NCBI RefSeq assembly: GCF_019024325.1
Contig: NZ_JAFNJS010000001.1
Location: 310,001 to 374,000, forward strand
DNA from: Falsiroseomonas tokyonensis
GTDB lineage: Bacteria; Pseudomonadota; Alphaproteobacteria; Acetobacterales; Acetobacteraceae
Length of the DNA: 64,000 nt
Direction of reading: 5' to 3'
The position numbers and the translations under genes are program-made. The notes under the pieces are model-generated. The model saw only the letters and a program-made list of their open reading frames with translations. It made no database searches and had not been told where the DNA came from. Positions 16,088 to 24,418 of the stretch are shown here, one piece after another; the stretch's first letter is position 1; each line of letters starts with the position of its first letter.

Positions 16088-16110
16088 GCGCGAAGGTGAA
16101 AGCTTCGCGC
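16088..16110 (-). terminator. Hairpin after the glycosyltransferase gene
   Basis: The 8-bp stem GCGCGAAG/CTTCGCGC with a 7-nt loop begins 8 nt after the glycosyltransferase stop on the same strand. There is no T-run, so it may be a weak or Rho-assisted terminator, or an mRNA 3'-end stabiliser splitting the cluster into two segments. Confidence 0.35.
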
Positions 16111-16118
16111 GTCTGGCA

Positions 16119-17219
16119 TCAAACCGTGCCATAGGCGCGCCCCTTCCAGCCGGCCGGCTTGCCCATCAGCCCGCGCACCAGCGCCACCCATTGGATCGCC
16201 AGCGCCATCGCCACCGTCAGCGGATGCAGCGGAATGGTCCACCAGGGCTCTCGCACCCGCAGCGTCACCGCGGCGCGCAGGGCGAAGCCGAGGGCCAGCG
16301 CCAGCAGCGCCGCGCTGCGCGGCAGGAAGACGAAGGGCCACAGATGCGCGCCGGCCAGCATCACGGTCCAGATCGGCAGGCCCACGGGGGTGGCCATGCC
16401 TTCCCGTGCATTCTTGATGAAGCCGGCCCAGCTGTCGCGGAAGTTCGTGTACATGCGGCAGGTGGCCAGGCCATGGCCCTCGACGATCTCGGTGGCCAGC
16501 CCGTGCTCCCGCATCCGCCGCGCCAGCGCCAGCCCGTCATGCAGCACGCCGCGCACAGCCTCATGCCCGCCAGCCGCAAAATACCCCTCGCGCTCCACCA
16601 GCAGCAGCTGGCCGCAGGCCGCGGCCATGCCGGGCCTGCGGGTGAAGGCGCGGCCGCCGCCCGGCAGGTAGCAGAACAGAAGAAAGTTGATCATCGGCAC
16701 GGTCAGCGCCTCGCCCAGCGAGCCGATCGCCTGGCGCGGCACGCCGGTGACCATCGCCGTGCCGGTGCGCGCCGCATGGCCCGTCATGCTGGCCGCAGCC
16801 TCCGGCGCCAGGCGCACATCGGCATCGATGAACAGGAAATGCGTGCCGCGCGCCGCCGCGGCCAGGCGCGCGCAGGCATGCACCTTGCCGGTCCAGCCCG
16901 GCGGCAAAGCCGGTGCCACCTCCAGCCGCACCCGCGCATCCTTGGCAGCGTAATCCTGCACGATCCGCGCCGTGGCATCGGTGGAGCCGTCATCCATCAC
17001 CACCACCTCCACCGCCACGCCGCGGGAAGCGAGCGCGGCATCGAGGCAGGCGGCGATATTCGCCGCCTCGTTCCGCGCCGGGACGAGGATGGAAACCAGG
17101 CTGCCCTCGGGCGGCGTGCCGCGCGGCGGGCGCACCAGGAACAGGTTCACCACGCCCATGCTGGCAGGGAACATGGCCAGGGCCAGGGCGATCCAGGCCC
17201 AGGTGAATTCGAGATCCAT
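16119..17219 (-). CDS. Family-2 glycosyltransferase, probable carotenoid glycosyltransferase
   Basis: This membrane-anchored GT2 enzyme of 366 residues has an N-terminal transmembrane helix (residues 7-29), the nucleotide-sugar fold starting VSILVPARNEAANI, the DDGST motif, the metal-binding DAD in FIDADVRL, and two or three membrane helices at the C-terminus. This is the architecture of the CrtQ-like transferases that attach glucose to C30 carotenoic acids, and of other hopanoid/carotenoid-linked GT2 proteins. It lies two nucleotides after the acyltransferase stop, with GGGGAGGGGCGG upstream of the ATG. Position in the cluster supports a role in glycosylating the carotenoid acid; the sugar is not predictable. 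Confidence 0.83.
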   Translation of the reverse strand: MDLEFTWAWIALALAMFPASMGVVNLFLVRPPRGTPPEGSLVSILVPARNEAANIAACLDAALASRGVAVEVVVMDDGSTDATARIVQDYAAKDARVRLEVAPALPPGWTGKVHACARLAAAARGTHFLFIDADVRLAPEAAASMTGHAARTGTAMVTGVPRQAIGSLGEALTVPMINFLLFCYLPGGGRAFTRRPGMAAACGQLLLVEREGYFAAGGHEAVRGVLHDGLALARRMREHGLATEIVEGHGLATCRMYTNFRDSWAGFIKNAREGMATPVGLPIWTVMLAGAHLWPFVFLPRSAALLALALGFALRAAVTLRVREPWWTIPLHPLTVAMALAIQWVALVRGLMGKPAGWKGRAYGTV

Positions 17220-17221
17220 CG

Positions 17222-18061
17222 CTAGCCCGCCCCTCCCCTGCGATCCCCTTCGGGATCGTGTCTTGGATCGAATGATTGTCCCTTCGCGGCCGAAAGCAAG
17301 CGCCTCCAGAGCTGATAGATGCCGCCCATGCCCTCCGGCCCCCGCAGCAGCGTCTCGAAGCGCGCGGGATCGCGGGCGATGGCATCCTGCGCCAGGCGGT
17401 CCATGGTGGCGGCCAGGGCATCGGACAGCACCGAAAGCCGATCCTCCCGCGGCAGGGCGGCCAGTGTCGCGGCGGTGATCGGCTCGCCGAAGGCGCAGAG
17501 CATCTCCGCCTTGCGCTCGGTCCAGAAGGGATAGTCCAGCGCCAGGGGGACGAACAGCGCATCCGGCGTCATCTCCGCCAGGCGGGACATGCCGGGGGCG
17601 ATCGGCACGGGGCGTTCCCGCACATCGCTGAAGCGGCCCGGCGCGTTCATCCACAGCATGCGGTCCGGCGCGGCCAGCACCTCCCGCGCCGTGCGCAGGA
17701 AGGCGACCGCGCCGCGCGGCGTGCCACCCTCCACGCCGAAGACGCCGATGCGGGTCATGAAGCGGTAGCGCGTCAGCGCCGCCGCATCCATCGGGATGAA
17801 CATCCGGCGGTCCGGGAACAGCCGCTGCGACAGCAGCATGAAGGCGACGCCGTCCCACCAGCCGGGATGGTTGGCAAACACCACCAGCGGCCGCGCGCCA
17901 TAGCGCTGCGGCAGGCCCCAGCTGGCCACCCGCGCCGCCCGCATATGGGTGCGGAAGAAGCGGGTGAACATGTAATGGAAGAACGCCATGCGGCGCGGGT
18001 CATAGAGCGCGATCGGGCTCCCGCCCGCCTCACCCCGGGCCCTTTCCGGCATGGCGTTCAT
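17222..18061 (-). CDS. PlsC-like acyltransferase, probable carotenoid-glycoside acyltransferase
   Basis: This 279-residue membrane-associated acyltransferase belongs to the lysophosphatidate acyltransferase fold. The catalytic HX4D motif is NHPGWWDG near residue 63, and the acceptor-side motif is VFGVEGGTPRG. In C30 and C40 carotenoid clusters a protein of this type adds a fatty acid to the sugar of the glycosyl carotenoid. A second ATG three codons in is an equally plausible start. It follows the desaturase gene by 8 nt and precedes the glycosyltransferase by 2 nt, so these three are one transcript. Confidence 0.82.
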   Translation of the reverse strand: MNAMPERARGEAGGSPIALYDPRRMAFFHYMFTRFFRTHMRAARVASWGLPQRYGARPLVVFANHPGWWDGVAFMLLSQRLFPDRRMFIPMDAAALTRYRFMTRIGVFGVEGGTPRGAVAFLRTAREVLAAPDRMLWMNAPGRFSDVRERPVPIAPGMSRLAEMTPDALFVPLALDYPFWTERKAEMLCAFGEPITAATLAALPREDRLSVLSDALAATMDRLAQDAIARDPARFETLLRGPEGMGGIYQLWRRLLSAAKGQSFDPRHDPEGDRRGGAG

Positions 18062-18069
18062 CGCAAGGG

Positions 18070-19656
18070 CTATTCGGCCGCGGCGGCCAGCTCCGCCTCC
18101 CGCCGCCCGGCCTCGCGCGCCGCATCCGACATGCCGCGGCCGCCGCGGTCGCGGTCCAGCGCGTCGGCTGCGATCCAGCCGGACATCATCACCATCGGCA
18201 TGCCCGGCCCCGGATGCGCCGCGCCGCCGCAGAGATACAGGCCCTTCACCATCTTGGACCGGTTGCCCGGCTTGAAGGCGCCGGTGAAGCTGCCATGGCT
18301 GGCCAGGCCATAGATCGCGCCATCCAGCACCTTGTAGCGGTTGTGGATATCGACCGGCGTGAGCTTGCCCTCCACCACGATCCGCTCCTCGATATCCTCG
18401 AGCCCCGCGGTGCGCTTCAGCTTGTCCAGGATGGTCTGCCGATACTGAGGAAACATCTTCGACCAGTCGTGATGCGGGCGCAGATAGGGCGTGTGCACCA
18501 GCACATAGAGCGCCTCGCCGCCCTCCGGCGCCGTGGTGTCGTCACTGCACGACGTGGCCGCGAGATAGGCGGTGGGGTCCGGCGCCGGCTCGCCCTTCTT
18601 GTAGATCGCATCGAACTCCTCCTCCGCATCGCGGGAGAAGACGAAGTCATGATGCGCCAGGTGGTCGTAGCGCTTGTTGAGGCCGAGATAGAGCACCACG
18701 CCCGAACAGGCCGGCTCGAAATTCTTCTTGGCGTATTTCCGACCGGGCTCGCCGCCGACCAGTTCCTTGTAGGTGCGGATCGCATCCATGTTGGAGATCA
18801 CCGCATCGCAGGCGATCGTCTCGCTGCCCACACGCACGCCCTTGATGGCGCCATTCTCGATGTCGAAGCCCGTCACCTCGGCATTGGTGCGCAGCTCCGC
18901 GCCCAGCTCGCCCGCCAGCTTCGCCAGCCCCTCCGCCACCGCACGCGTGCCACCCACCGGATACCAGACGCCCTCGCTGGCCTGCATGTCGCCGATCGAA
19001 CACACCACCGCCGGCGCCAGATAGGGGGAGGAGCCGATATACTGGCAGTAGTGATCGAGCATCTGCGCCAGCCGCTCATCCGGCACATGCCCGCGAATCA
19101 CCTTGGCCGCCGTCTGGCCCATCTTCAGCGACAAGACATCCCGGATCGTGCCCGGGTTCATGTTCGCCTTCATGTCGATGGTGTCCGTCACCCCCTCGAC
19201 CGGCCGCCAGAAGAAGAATTTTTCCGAAACCCCATGCAGGTGACGGCTCTCCTCCTGGAACTTGCGATAGCCCTCACCGAGCCCCCTGCCCGGCGCGAAC
19301 TTCTCGATCTCCGCCTGCATCGTGGCGACATCCGCCATCAGGTCGATGCGCGTGCCATCCTCGAAGAAACACCGCCACTGCGGATCCAGCCGGATCAGCG
19401 GCAACTCCCGCGCCTGGTCGCGCCCCGCCTCCGCAAAAATCCGCCGCAACACCCGCGGCACCGTCAGAATCGTCGGTCCCATGTCGAAGCGGAAAGACCC
19501 CGACCCATCCGGCGCATCCAGCGTCAGAACCGCCGCCTTCCCCCCCAACCAGGGATTCTTGTCCAGCAAGGTCACCCGATGCCCGCGCGCCGCCGCCACA
19601 CACGCCGCCGCCAGGCCACCCAGGCCACCCCCCACCACCACCACCCGGTCTGCCAT
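18070..19656 (-). CDS. CrtI/CrtN-type carotenoid desaturase or oxygenase (B)
   Basis: This 528-residue FAD-dependent enzyme of the phytoene desaturase family has the N-terminal ADP-binding loop VVVVGGGLGGLAAA, the LLDKNPWLGGKA segment, FDMGPTILTVPRVL, and the C-terminal CrtI signature ending CGGAAHPGPGMPMVMMSGW. Enzymes of this family either desaturate the C30 or C40 backbone (CrtI, CrtN) or oxidise a terminal methyl group (CrtP). With squalene-forming genes in the same cluster, the C30 substrates are favoured. Which of the two desaturase paralogs is CrtN and which CrtP cannot be told from sequence reading alone. It begins the three-gene segment with the acyltransferase and glycosyltransferase. 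Confidence 0.84.
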   Translation of the reverse strand: MADRVVVVGGGLGGLAAACVAAARGHRVTLLDKNPWLGGKAAVLTLDAPDGSGSFRFDMGPTILTVPRVLRRIFAEAGRDQARELPLIRLDPQWRCFFEDGTRIDLMADVATMQAEIEKFAPGRGLGEGYRKFQEESRHLHGVSEKFFFWRPVEGVTDTIDMKANMNPGTIRDVLSLKMGQTAAKVIRGHVPDERLAQMLDHYCQYIGSSPYLAPAVVCSIGDMQASEGVWYPVGGTRAVAEGLAKLAGELGAELRTNAEVTGFDIENGAIKGVRVGSETIACDAVISNMDAIRTYKELVGGEPGRKYAKKNFEPACSGVVLYLGLNKRYDHLAHHDFVFSRDAEEEFDAIYKKGEPAPDPTAYLAATSCSDDTTAPEGGEALYVLVHTPYLRPHHDWSKMFPQYRQTILDKLKRTAGLEDIEERIVVEGKLTPVDIHNRYKVLDGAIYGLASHGSFTGAFKPGNRSKMVKGLYLCGGAAHPGPGMPMVMMSGWIAADALDRDRGGRGMSDAAREAGRREAELAAAAE

Positions 19657-19779
19657 GCGTGCGTCCTCCGTGTCGTCCGAAGTCTTAGCCAAGTTTCGTG
19701 CGGATGGCTCGCAGGGAGGGCGCTGCCCTCCCTGCACCCTCCCGCGAAGGGGCAGTTGGCCCCTTCGAACCCAGGGATG

Positions 19780-19856
19780 AGGGGTGGAAGGGAGGAGGGG
19801 CACCGCGGCACCGCCGGCCCGGCGGTCGCTCCATGCCCCTCCTCCCTTCCACCCCT
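19780..19856. repeat. Long perfect inverted repeat between the two desaturase genes
   Basis: Two 23-nt arms, exactly complementary, flank a 31-nt GC-rich spacer. Smaller hairpins lie on both sides within 19657-19943, for example GGGAGGGCGCTGCCCTCCC and an AAGGGGC/GCCCCTT stem. The whole 287-nt stretch has no gene. Transcribed from either strand it would form a very stable stem, so it probably partly separates expression of the two desaturase genes. Confidence 0.6.
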
Positions 19857-19943
19857 GAACGGGATTCCAAAGGGACCACTGTCCCTTTGGCGGGGGTGCA
19901 GGGGGCAGCGCCCCCTGCGGACCACCCGCGCAGGAACCAGAGC

Positions 19944-21542
19944 TTAAGGCTCCGCCGTCACCGGGGTTGCCGCGCGGAAGCCGCTGTCGGCGGTAGGCCG
20001 GCTGGGGGCGCCGGACAGGCCGAGGTCCTGGGCGAGCAGGCCGGTGGTGATGCGGGCGCCTTCGTAGATGACGGGCAGTCCGCTGCCGGGGTGGGTGCCG
20101 CCGCCGACCAGGTAGACGCCGTCCACTTCGCGGAAGCGGTTGCCGGGGCGGAATAGCAGCATTTGCGGCAGGTCGTGGGCCAGGTTGAAGGTGGCGCCGT
20201 AGCCGACCGCGTAGTCCTGTTCCCAGTCATGCGGAGCGACGATGCGTTCGTACTTGATGTGCGGCCGCAGGTCGCCGAGGCCGAGGACTTTCAGGCGGTC
20301 GAGTGCGATGTCGCGGAAGCGGGCGGCCTGGTTCTGCCAGTCCGGTTGCACGATCAGGTTCGGCACGGGAACCAGCACGTAGAGGGCGGAGTGGCCTTCG
20401 GGGGCCAGTGTCGGGTCGGTGGCGCCGGCGTGCTGGACGTAGAGCGAGGGGATTTCCGGGATTTCGCCGGATTCGATCTGGCCGATGTTCTGCCGGTATT
20501 GCTCGGAGAGGATGACGTTGTGGTGGGCGACGCCGGGCAGGGTCCGGTCGAGGCCGAGGTAGAGCATGAAGGTGGAGCAGGAGTAGCGGGCCTTGCTGAT
20601 CTTCTTGTCGGTCCAGCCTTTGCGGCGGAGGTGGTCCGGGATCAGCTTTGGGATGGCGCCGGCGAAGTCCGCGTTCACCACCACGGCGTCGGCATCGTGG
20701 CGGGTGCCACCGATCTCGACGCCCTTGGCGCGGCGGCCTTCGAAGGCGATGCGGTCGATCGGGCTGTTCAGGCGGATATCAGCGCCGAGGCGTTCGGCCA
20801 CGCGGGCCATGGCGTTGGAGACGGCACCGCAGCCGCCGATCGGGTGGAAGACGCCGTGTTCGTATTCCAGGAAGGACAGGATGGTGAACAGCGCCGGGCA
20901 CTTGAACGGCGACATGCCCAGGTATTTGGTCTGGAAGGAGAAGGCCAGGCGGACGCGGGGGTCCTTGAAGTGGCGCGCCAGGTCGCGGTCCACGGTGGAC
21001 CAGGGCTTCATCAGCGGCAGCGCCTTGATCATGTCCGGGCGGATCATGTCGGCGGCGGTGGAGAAGGCGCGTTCCAGCACCGGCCGGAAGGCTTCCAGCT
21101 TGGCGCGGTTTTCCCGCATGAAGGGGCGCAGGCCCTTGGCGTCCTCGGGCGAGATGCGGGCGATCTCGGCTTCCATGCGGTCGAGGTCGGCGCTGGCGTC
21201 CAGCTTCGTGACGTCGCCGCCCTGTTCGAAGAGCAGCCGGTATTGCGGCTCCAGCCGCCGCATATCGACTTCCTGTTCCAGGTCCGCGCCGCAGCGGGAG
21301 AAGATCTCCTTCAGGATGCGCGGATACAGGAAGAAGGTGGGCCCCAGGTCGAAGCTGTAGCCTTCGGGGGAGGTCAGGGTGCGGGTGCGCCCGCCAACCA
21401 CCTCATCTTTTTCATAGACCGTGACCCTGGCGCCGGAGGCGGCCAGCAGCATGGCGGCGGCGAGGCCCCCGGGCCCGGCGCCGACGATAGCGACCTTGGG
21501 GCGGGAGCGGTGAAGGGCGGGGGAGGACAGGGGTGCGGTCAT
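19944..21542 (-). CDS. CrtI/CrtN-type carotenoid desaturase or oxygenase (A)
   Basis: This is the first gene of the pigment cluster, a 532-residue FAD enzyme of the phytoene-desaturase family. It carries VAIVGAGPGGLAAAM, YEKDEVVGGRT, FDLGPTFFLYPRIL and the C-terminal LVGGGTHPGSGLPVIYEGA signature. It is clearly paralogous to, but not closely identical with, the second desaturase gene. In a squalene-based route one such enzyme introduces the conjugated double bonds and the other oxidises the end group. The ATG at the MTAPLSS position is preferred over a TTG five codons upstream. No strong ribosome site is visible. Transcription may continue from the acyl-CoA dehydrogenase gene 57 nt upstream. 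Confidence 0.84.
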   Translation of the reverse strand: MTAPLSSPALHRSRPKVAIVGAGPGGLAAAMLLAASGARVTVYEKDEVVGGRTRTLTSPEGYSFDLGPTFFLYPRILKEIFSRCGADLEQEVDMRRLEPQYRLLFEQGGDVTKLDASADLDRMEAEIARISPEDAKGLRPFMRENRAKLEAFRPVLERAFSTAADMIRPDMIKALPLMKPWSTVDRDLARHFKDPRVRLAFSFQTKYLGMSPFKCPALFTILSFLEYEHGVFHPIGGCGAVSNAMARVAERLGADIRLNSPIDRIAFEGRRAKGVEIGGTRHDADAVVVNADFAGAIPKLIPDHLRRKGWTDKKISKARYSCSTFMLYLGLDRTLPGVAHHNVILSEQYRQNIGQIESGEIPEIPSLYVQHAGATDPTLAPEGHSALYVLVPVPNLIVQPDWQNQAARFRDIALDRLKVLGLGDLRPHIKYERIVAPHDWEQDYAVGYGATFNLAHDLPQMLLFRPGNRFREVDGVYLVGGGTHPGSGLPVIYEGARITTGLLAQDLGLSGAPSRPTADSGFRAATPVTAEP

Positions 21543-21599
21543 GTGAGTGGGGTGCAAATGCGTGCGCCGCCCCAGCCTGCAAGAGGTCCGGACATGGGG

Positions 21600-23222
21600 T
21601 TAATGCACCATTGGCGCAGGAACGGCTGCGCCCCCTTGGATTTCGCGGCACCGCGCCTCGGCCCGCGGCAGCAGGCGGGCCAGGTAGAAGCCGGCCAGGG
21701 GCGCATGGGTGGGGGAGGCTGCGGCGGCGCGCGCCAGCATCCAGCCGCCCAGCAGCCAGCCACAGGCATCGAGATAGGCGGCCGCCAGGGATTGCGCCGT
21801 ATCGGGGTCCTGCGCCTGCAGGGCGAGCATGTGGTCCGTCGCCTGGCTGAGGCGGGCGGTGGGCTCGGCCAGGCGGGGGTCGCTGGCGGCGACCTCCGCC
21901 AGCAGGCCGCGCATCGCGGCGCCCTCGTCGCGGGCCAGCTTGCGCACCAGCAGGTCGATGGCCTGGATGCCGTTGGTGCCCTCATAGATCGGGGCGATGC
22001 GGGCGTCGCGCAGCACCTGGGCGGCGCCGCTATCCTCGACGAAGCCCATGCCGCCATGCACCTGGATGCCGAGGCTGGCATTCTCCACGCCCCGGTCGGT
22101 GCACCAGGCCTTCACGATAGGGGTGAGCAAGGCGAGGCGGGTGGCGCCGGATTCCTCGCCCAGCAGGTGGTGGCGGTCCAGCGCCGCGGCGGCTTCCAGC
22201 GCCAGCAGCCGACCGGCCAGGGTGGTGGCGCGCATCTCGGCCAGCATGCGGGCGACATCGGGGTGCTGCGCGATCATGCGGCCGTTCTGGCTGCGCTGCG
22301 CGGCATAGGCTTCGGCCAGCGCCAGGGCGCGGGCGCCCTGGCCGACGCCCTGCACGCCGACGGCCAGGCGGGCGGCGTTCATCATGGCGAACATGGCGTT
22401 CAGGCCGCGGCCGGGCTCGCCCACCAGCTCGGCCTCGGCGCCGTCGAACAGCATGATGCAGGTGGGCGAGGCGTGGATGCCGAGCTTGTGCTCGATGCCG
22501 CCGCAACGCAGCCCGTTGCGCTGGCCATTGGGCAGGACCCTGGGCGCGGCGAACAGCGAGATGCCGCGGGAGCCTTCGGGCGCGCCGGGCAGCCGGGCCA
22601 GCACCAGGTGGAGAATGTTTTCGGTGAGGTCGTGCTCGCCCCAGGTGATGTAGATTTTTTGCCCATGCAGGGCGTAGCGGCCCTCACCCACCGGCTCCGC
22701 GCGGCAACGCAGGGCGGACAGGTCGGAGCCGGCCTGTGGCTCGGTCAGGCACATGGTGCCGGTCCAGGTCCCGGAGACGAGGTTGGGCAGCCAGCGCGCC
22801 GCCTGGTCGGGCGTCGCATGGCCCACCAGCAGGTCGATGGCGCCGGCCGTCAGCACCGGGCCGAGGAAGAAGGCCATGTCGGCGGCGGAGGCCAGTTCGG
22901 TCACGGCGATCCACAGCGCATGCGGCAGGGCCTGGCCGCCATGCTCGGCCGGCGCGGCGATACCCTGCCAGCCGCTCTCGATCCAGTCGCGCATCAGCTG
23001 GCTGTAGTGCGGCGGCACGGTGACCGTGCCATTGGCGTAGCGGGCGCCGTGGCGGTCCGCCTGCTGCCAGCCGGGCGCCATTTTTTCGCCGGTGAAGCGG
23101 GCGGCTTCCTCGACCAGGGCGGCGATATCGGCGGCGTCGAGCCGCGCGCCGGCGGCTTCCGTCAGGGAAGGCAGGTCGATCACCCGGGTCAGGCCGAGCA
23201 CCAGGTCGTCCGTCACGCTCAT
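21600..23222 (-). CDS. Acyl-CoA dehydrogenase
   Basis: This flavoenzyme of 540 residues oxidises an acyl-CoA thioester to the enoyl-CoA and passes electrons to ETF. The CLTEPQAGSDLSAL and YITWGEHD segments match the FAD-binding middle domain, and the catalytic Glu is in IAPIYEGTNGIQA. Length and the long C-terminal helical domain resemble the DmdC/long-type group rather than the 380-residue short-chain enzymes, so the substrate could be a modified propionyl-CoA or a longer acyl group. The ATG overlaps the flavoenzyme gene upstream by ATGA, so the two are translated together. Confidence 0.9.
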   Translation of the reverse strand: MSVTDDLVLGLTRVIDLPSLTEAAGARLDAADIAALVEEAARFTGEKMAPGWQQADRHGARYANGTVTVPPHYSQLMRDWIESGWQGIAAPAEHGGQALPHALWIAVTELASAADMAFFLGPVLTAGAIDLLVGHATPDQAARWLPNLVSGTWTGTMCLTEPQAGSDLSALRCRAEPVGEGRYALHGQKIYITWGEHDLTENILHLVLARLPGAPEGSRGISLFAAPRVLPNGQRNGLRCGGIEHKLGIHASPTCIMLFDGAEAELVGEPGRGLNAMFAMMNAARLAVGVQGVGQGARALALAEAYAAQRSQNGRMIAQHPDVARMLAEMRATTLAGRLLALEAAAALDRHHLLGEESGATRLALLTPIVKAWCTDRGVENASLGIQVHGGMGFVEDSGAAQVLRDARIAPIYEGTNGIQAIDLLVRKLARDEGAAMRGLLAEVAASDPRLAEPTARLSQATDHMLALQAQDPDTAQSLAAAYLDACGWLLGGWMLARAAAASPTHAPLAGFYLARLLPRAEARCREIQGGAAVPAPMVH

Positions 23223-24370
23223 GCGAGGGAGCCTTGTTCGAGATCGGCCAGCAGGCCGGGCGGGGGTGGGGTGGCGCCGGCGGCCCAGCCGGGCAGGCCC
23301 ATCGCCAGGGTGGCGTCGCCCGCGGCCCGCGCCAAAGCCAGACCGAGCAGCGCACCGAACTTGAAGCCGTGGCCCGAGAATCCGGACATGACGAAGGCGC
23401 GTTCCCCCAGCCGCTCCACCACGAATCGCTCCCCCGGTTCCACGTCGTAATAGCAGGCGGCGGCGGAAAGCACGCGATAGCTCTCGAGGTCCCGGATCCG
23501 GTGCCGCGCCAGGTGCAGGATCGCCTCCGCCTCGGCGGGGCTGGCCTCGCGCGGGGCATCGGGGTCGGAGGTCGGGGCGAAGCGGTGGTCGCCGATCTTC
23601 AGCGGCGTGCCGGCCACCGGCGGCACGGCGTAGAAGCCGCCATCCTCGGCCAGGTCCAGCAGCATGGGCGCGGTCCGCCAGCCTTCCGAATGGGCGGGCG
23701 GCGGGACCAGGCGGACGATGATCTGCCGCGTCGGGCGCACCCGTGCGGCCAGCGCGGGCAGCAGCCGCGGCGCCCAGGGGCCGGCGGCCACCACCAGCAG
23801 GTCCGCCTGCAGCCGCGTGCCATCGGCGAGCGTCACCGCCCCACGGGCGGGGTCGACCGAAAGGGCGTGGCCGCGGCGGATATCGATGCCGCGGCCGGCC
23901 AGCTGGCGGGCCAGCAGTTCCACGATGCGCCGCGCCAGCAGCACGCCGCCCGACGGCAGGTGGAAGGCGCTCGCGATGCCATCCGGCGAGAGCCAGGGAT
24001 AGCGCGCAGCCACCGTCTCGGCCCCCAGCGCCTGCACCGCATGGCCATCGGCGCGCAGGGCCGCCTGGCTTTCCGCCAGCCAGCCGCCGGGGGCATTGGC
24101 CAAGGCGAGGACGCCGGTCGGCACATAGGGCCGCTCCCCGGCCTCGGCGAAAAGCAGGTCCCAGGCGGCATGGGCGGGGTCGATCATCCGCATATAGCCG
24201 AGCGCCGCGCCATAGGCGTGGCGGATCAGACGGTGGTCGTCCACGGAGCTGCCGCGGGGATTGGGCACGGGATCCTGGTCCACCACCCGCACCGCCCAGC
24301 CGGCGCGGGACAGCGCCCAGGCGGCCGAGAGGCCCATGACGCCGGCACCAAGAACAAGAGCGCTTCGCAT
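23219..24370 (-). CDS. MSOX/sarcosine-oxidase-like FAD amine oxidase
   Basis: This 383-residue flavoprotein of the DAO family resembles monomeric sarcosine oxidase and N-methyltryptophan oxidase. It has the loop VLGAGVMGLSAAWALSRAG, the active-site region SSVDDHRLIRHAYG, and near the C-terminus AACYYDVEPGERF followed by GFSGHGFKFGALLG; the Cys aligns with the residue that holds FAD covalently in MSOX. It would oxidise a secondary amine or N-methyl amino acid with release of hydrogen peroxide. It is translationally coupled to the acyl-CoA dehydrogenase gene. The substrate is unknown. Confidence 0.85.
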   Translation of the reverse strand: MRSALVLGAGVMGLSAAWALSRAGWAVRVVDQDPVPNPRGSSVDDHRLIRHAYGAALGYMRMIDPAHAAWDLLFAEAGERPYVPTGVLALANAPGGWLAESQAALRADGHAVQALGAETVAARYPWLSPDGIASAFHLPSGGVLLARRIVELLARQLAGRGIDIRRGHALSVDPARGAVTLADGTRLQADLLVVAAGPWAPRLLPALAARVRPTRQIIVRLVPPPAHSEGWRTAPMLLDLAEDGGFYAVPPVAGTPLKIGDHRFAPTSDPDAPREASPAEAEAILHLARHRIRDLESYRVLSAAACYYDVEPGERFVVERLGERAFVMSGFSGHGFKFGALLGLALARAAGDATLAMGLPGWAAGATPPPPGLLADLEQGSLA

Positions 24371-24418
24371 GCGCGCAGTTTGGCCTGTCGCGCGCCAGTT
24401 GTGAAAGGGGGGCGACGC

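Noticed and set aside
11729-21542. Hopanoid biosynthesis cluster
   Set aside because: HpnCDE also supply hopanoids, but no squalene-hopene cyclase or other hpn gene is present and the neighbours are carotenoid-type desaturases, a glycosyltransferase and an acyltransferase.
20163-23450. Plus-strand open frame of 1095 codons
   Set aside because: It runs antisense to a desaturase and an acyl-CoA dehydrogenase that both have full motif sets. Long antisense frames are expected in very GC-rich DNA; the product is Gly/Ala/Arg/Gln-rich without domains.
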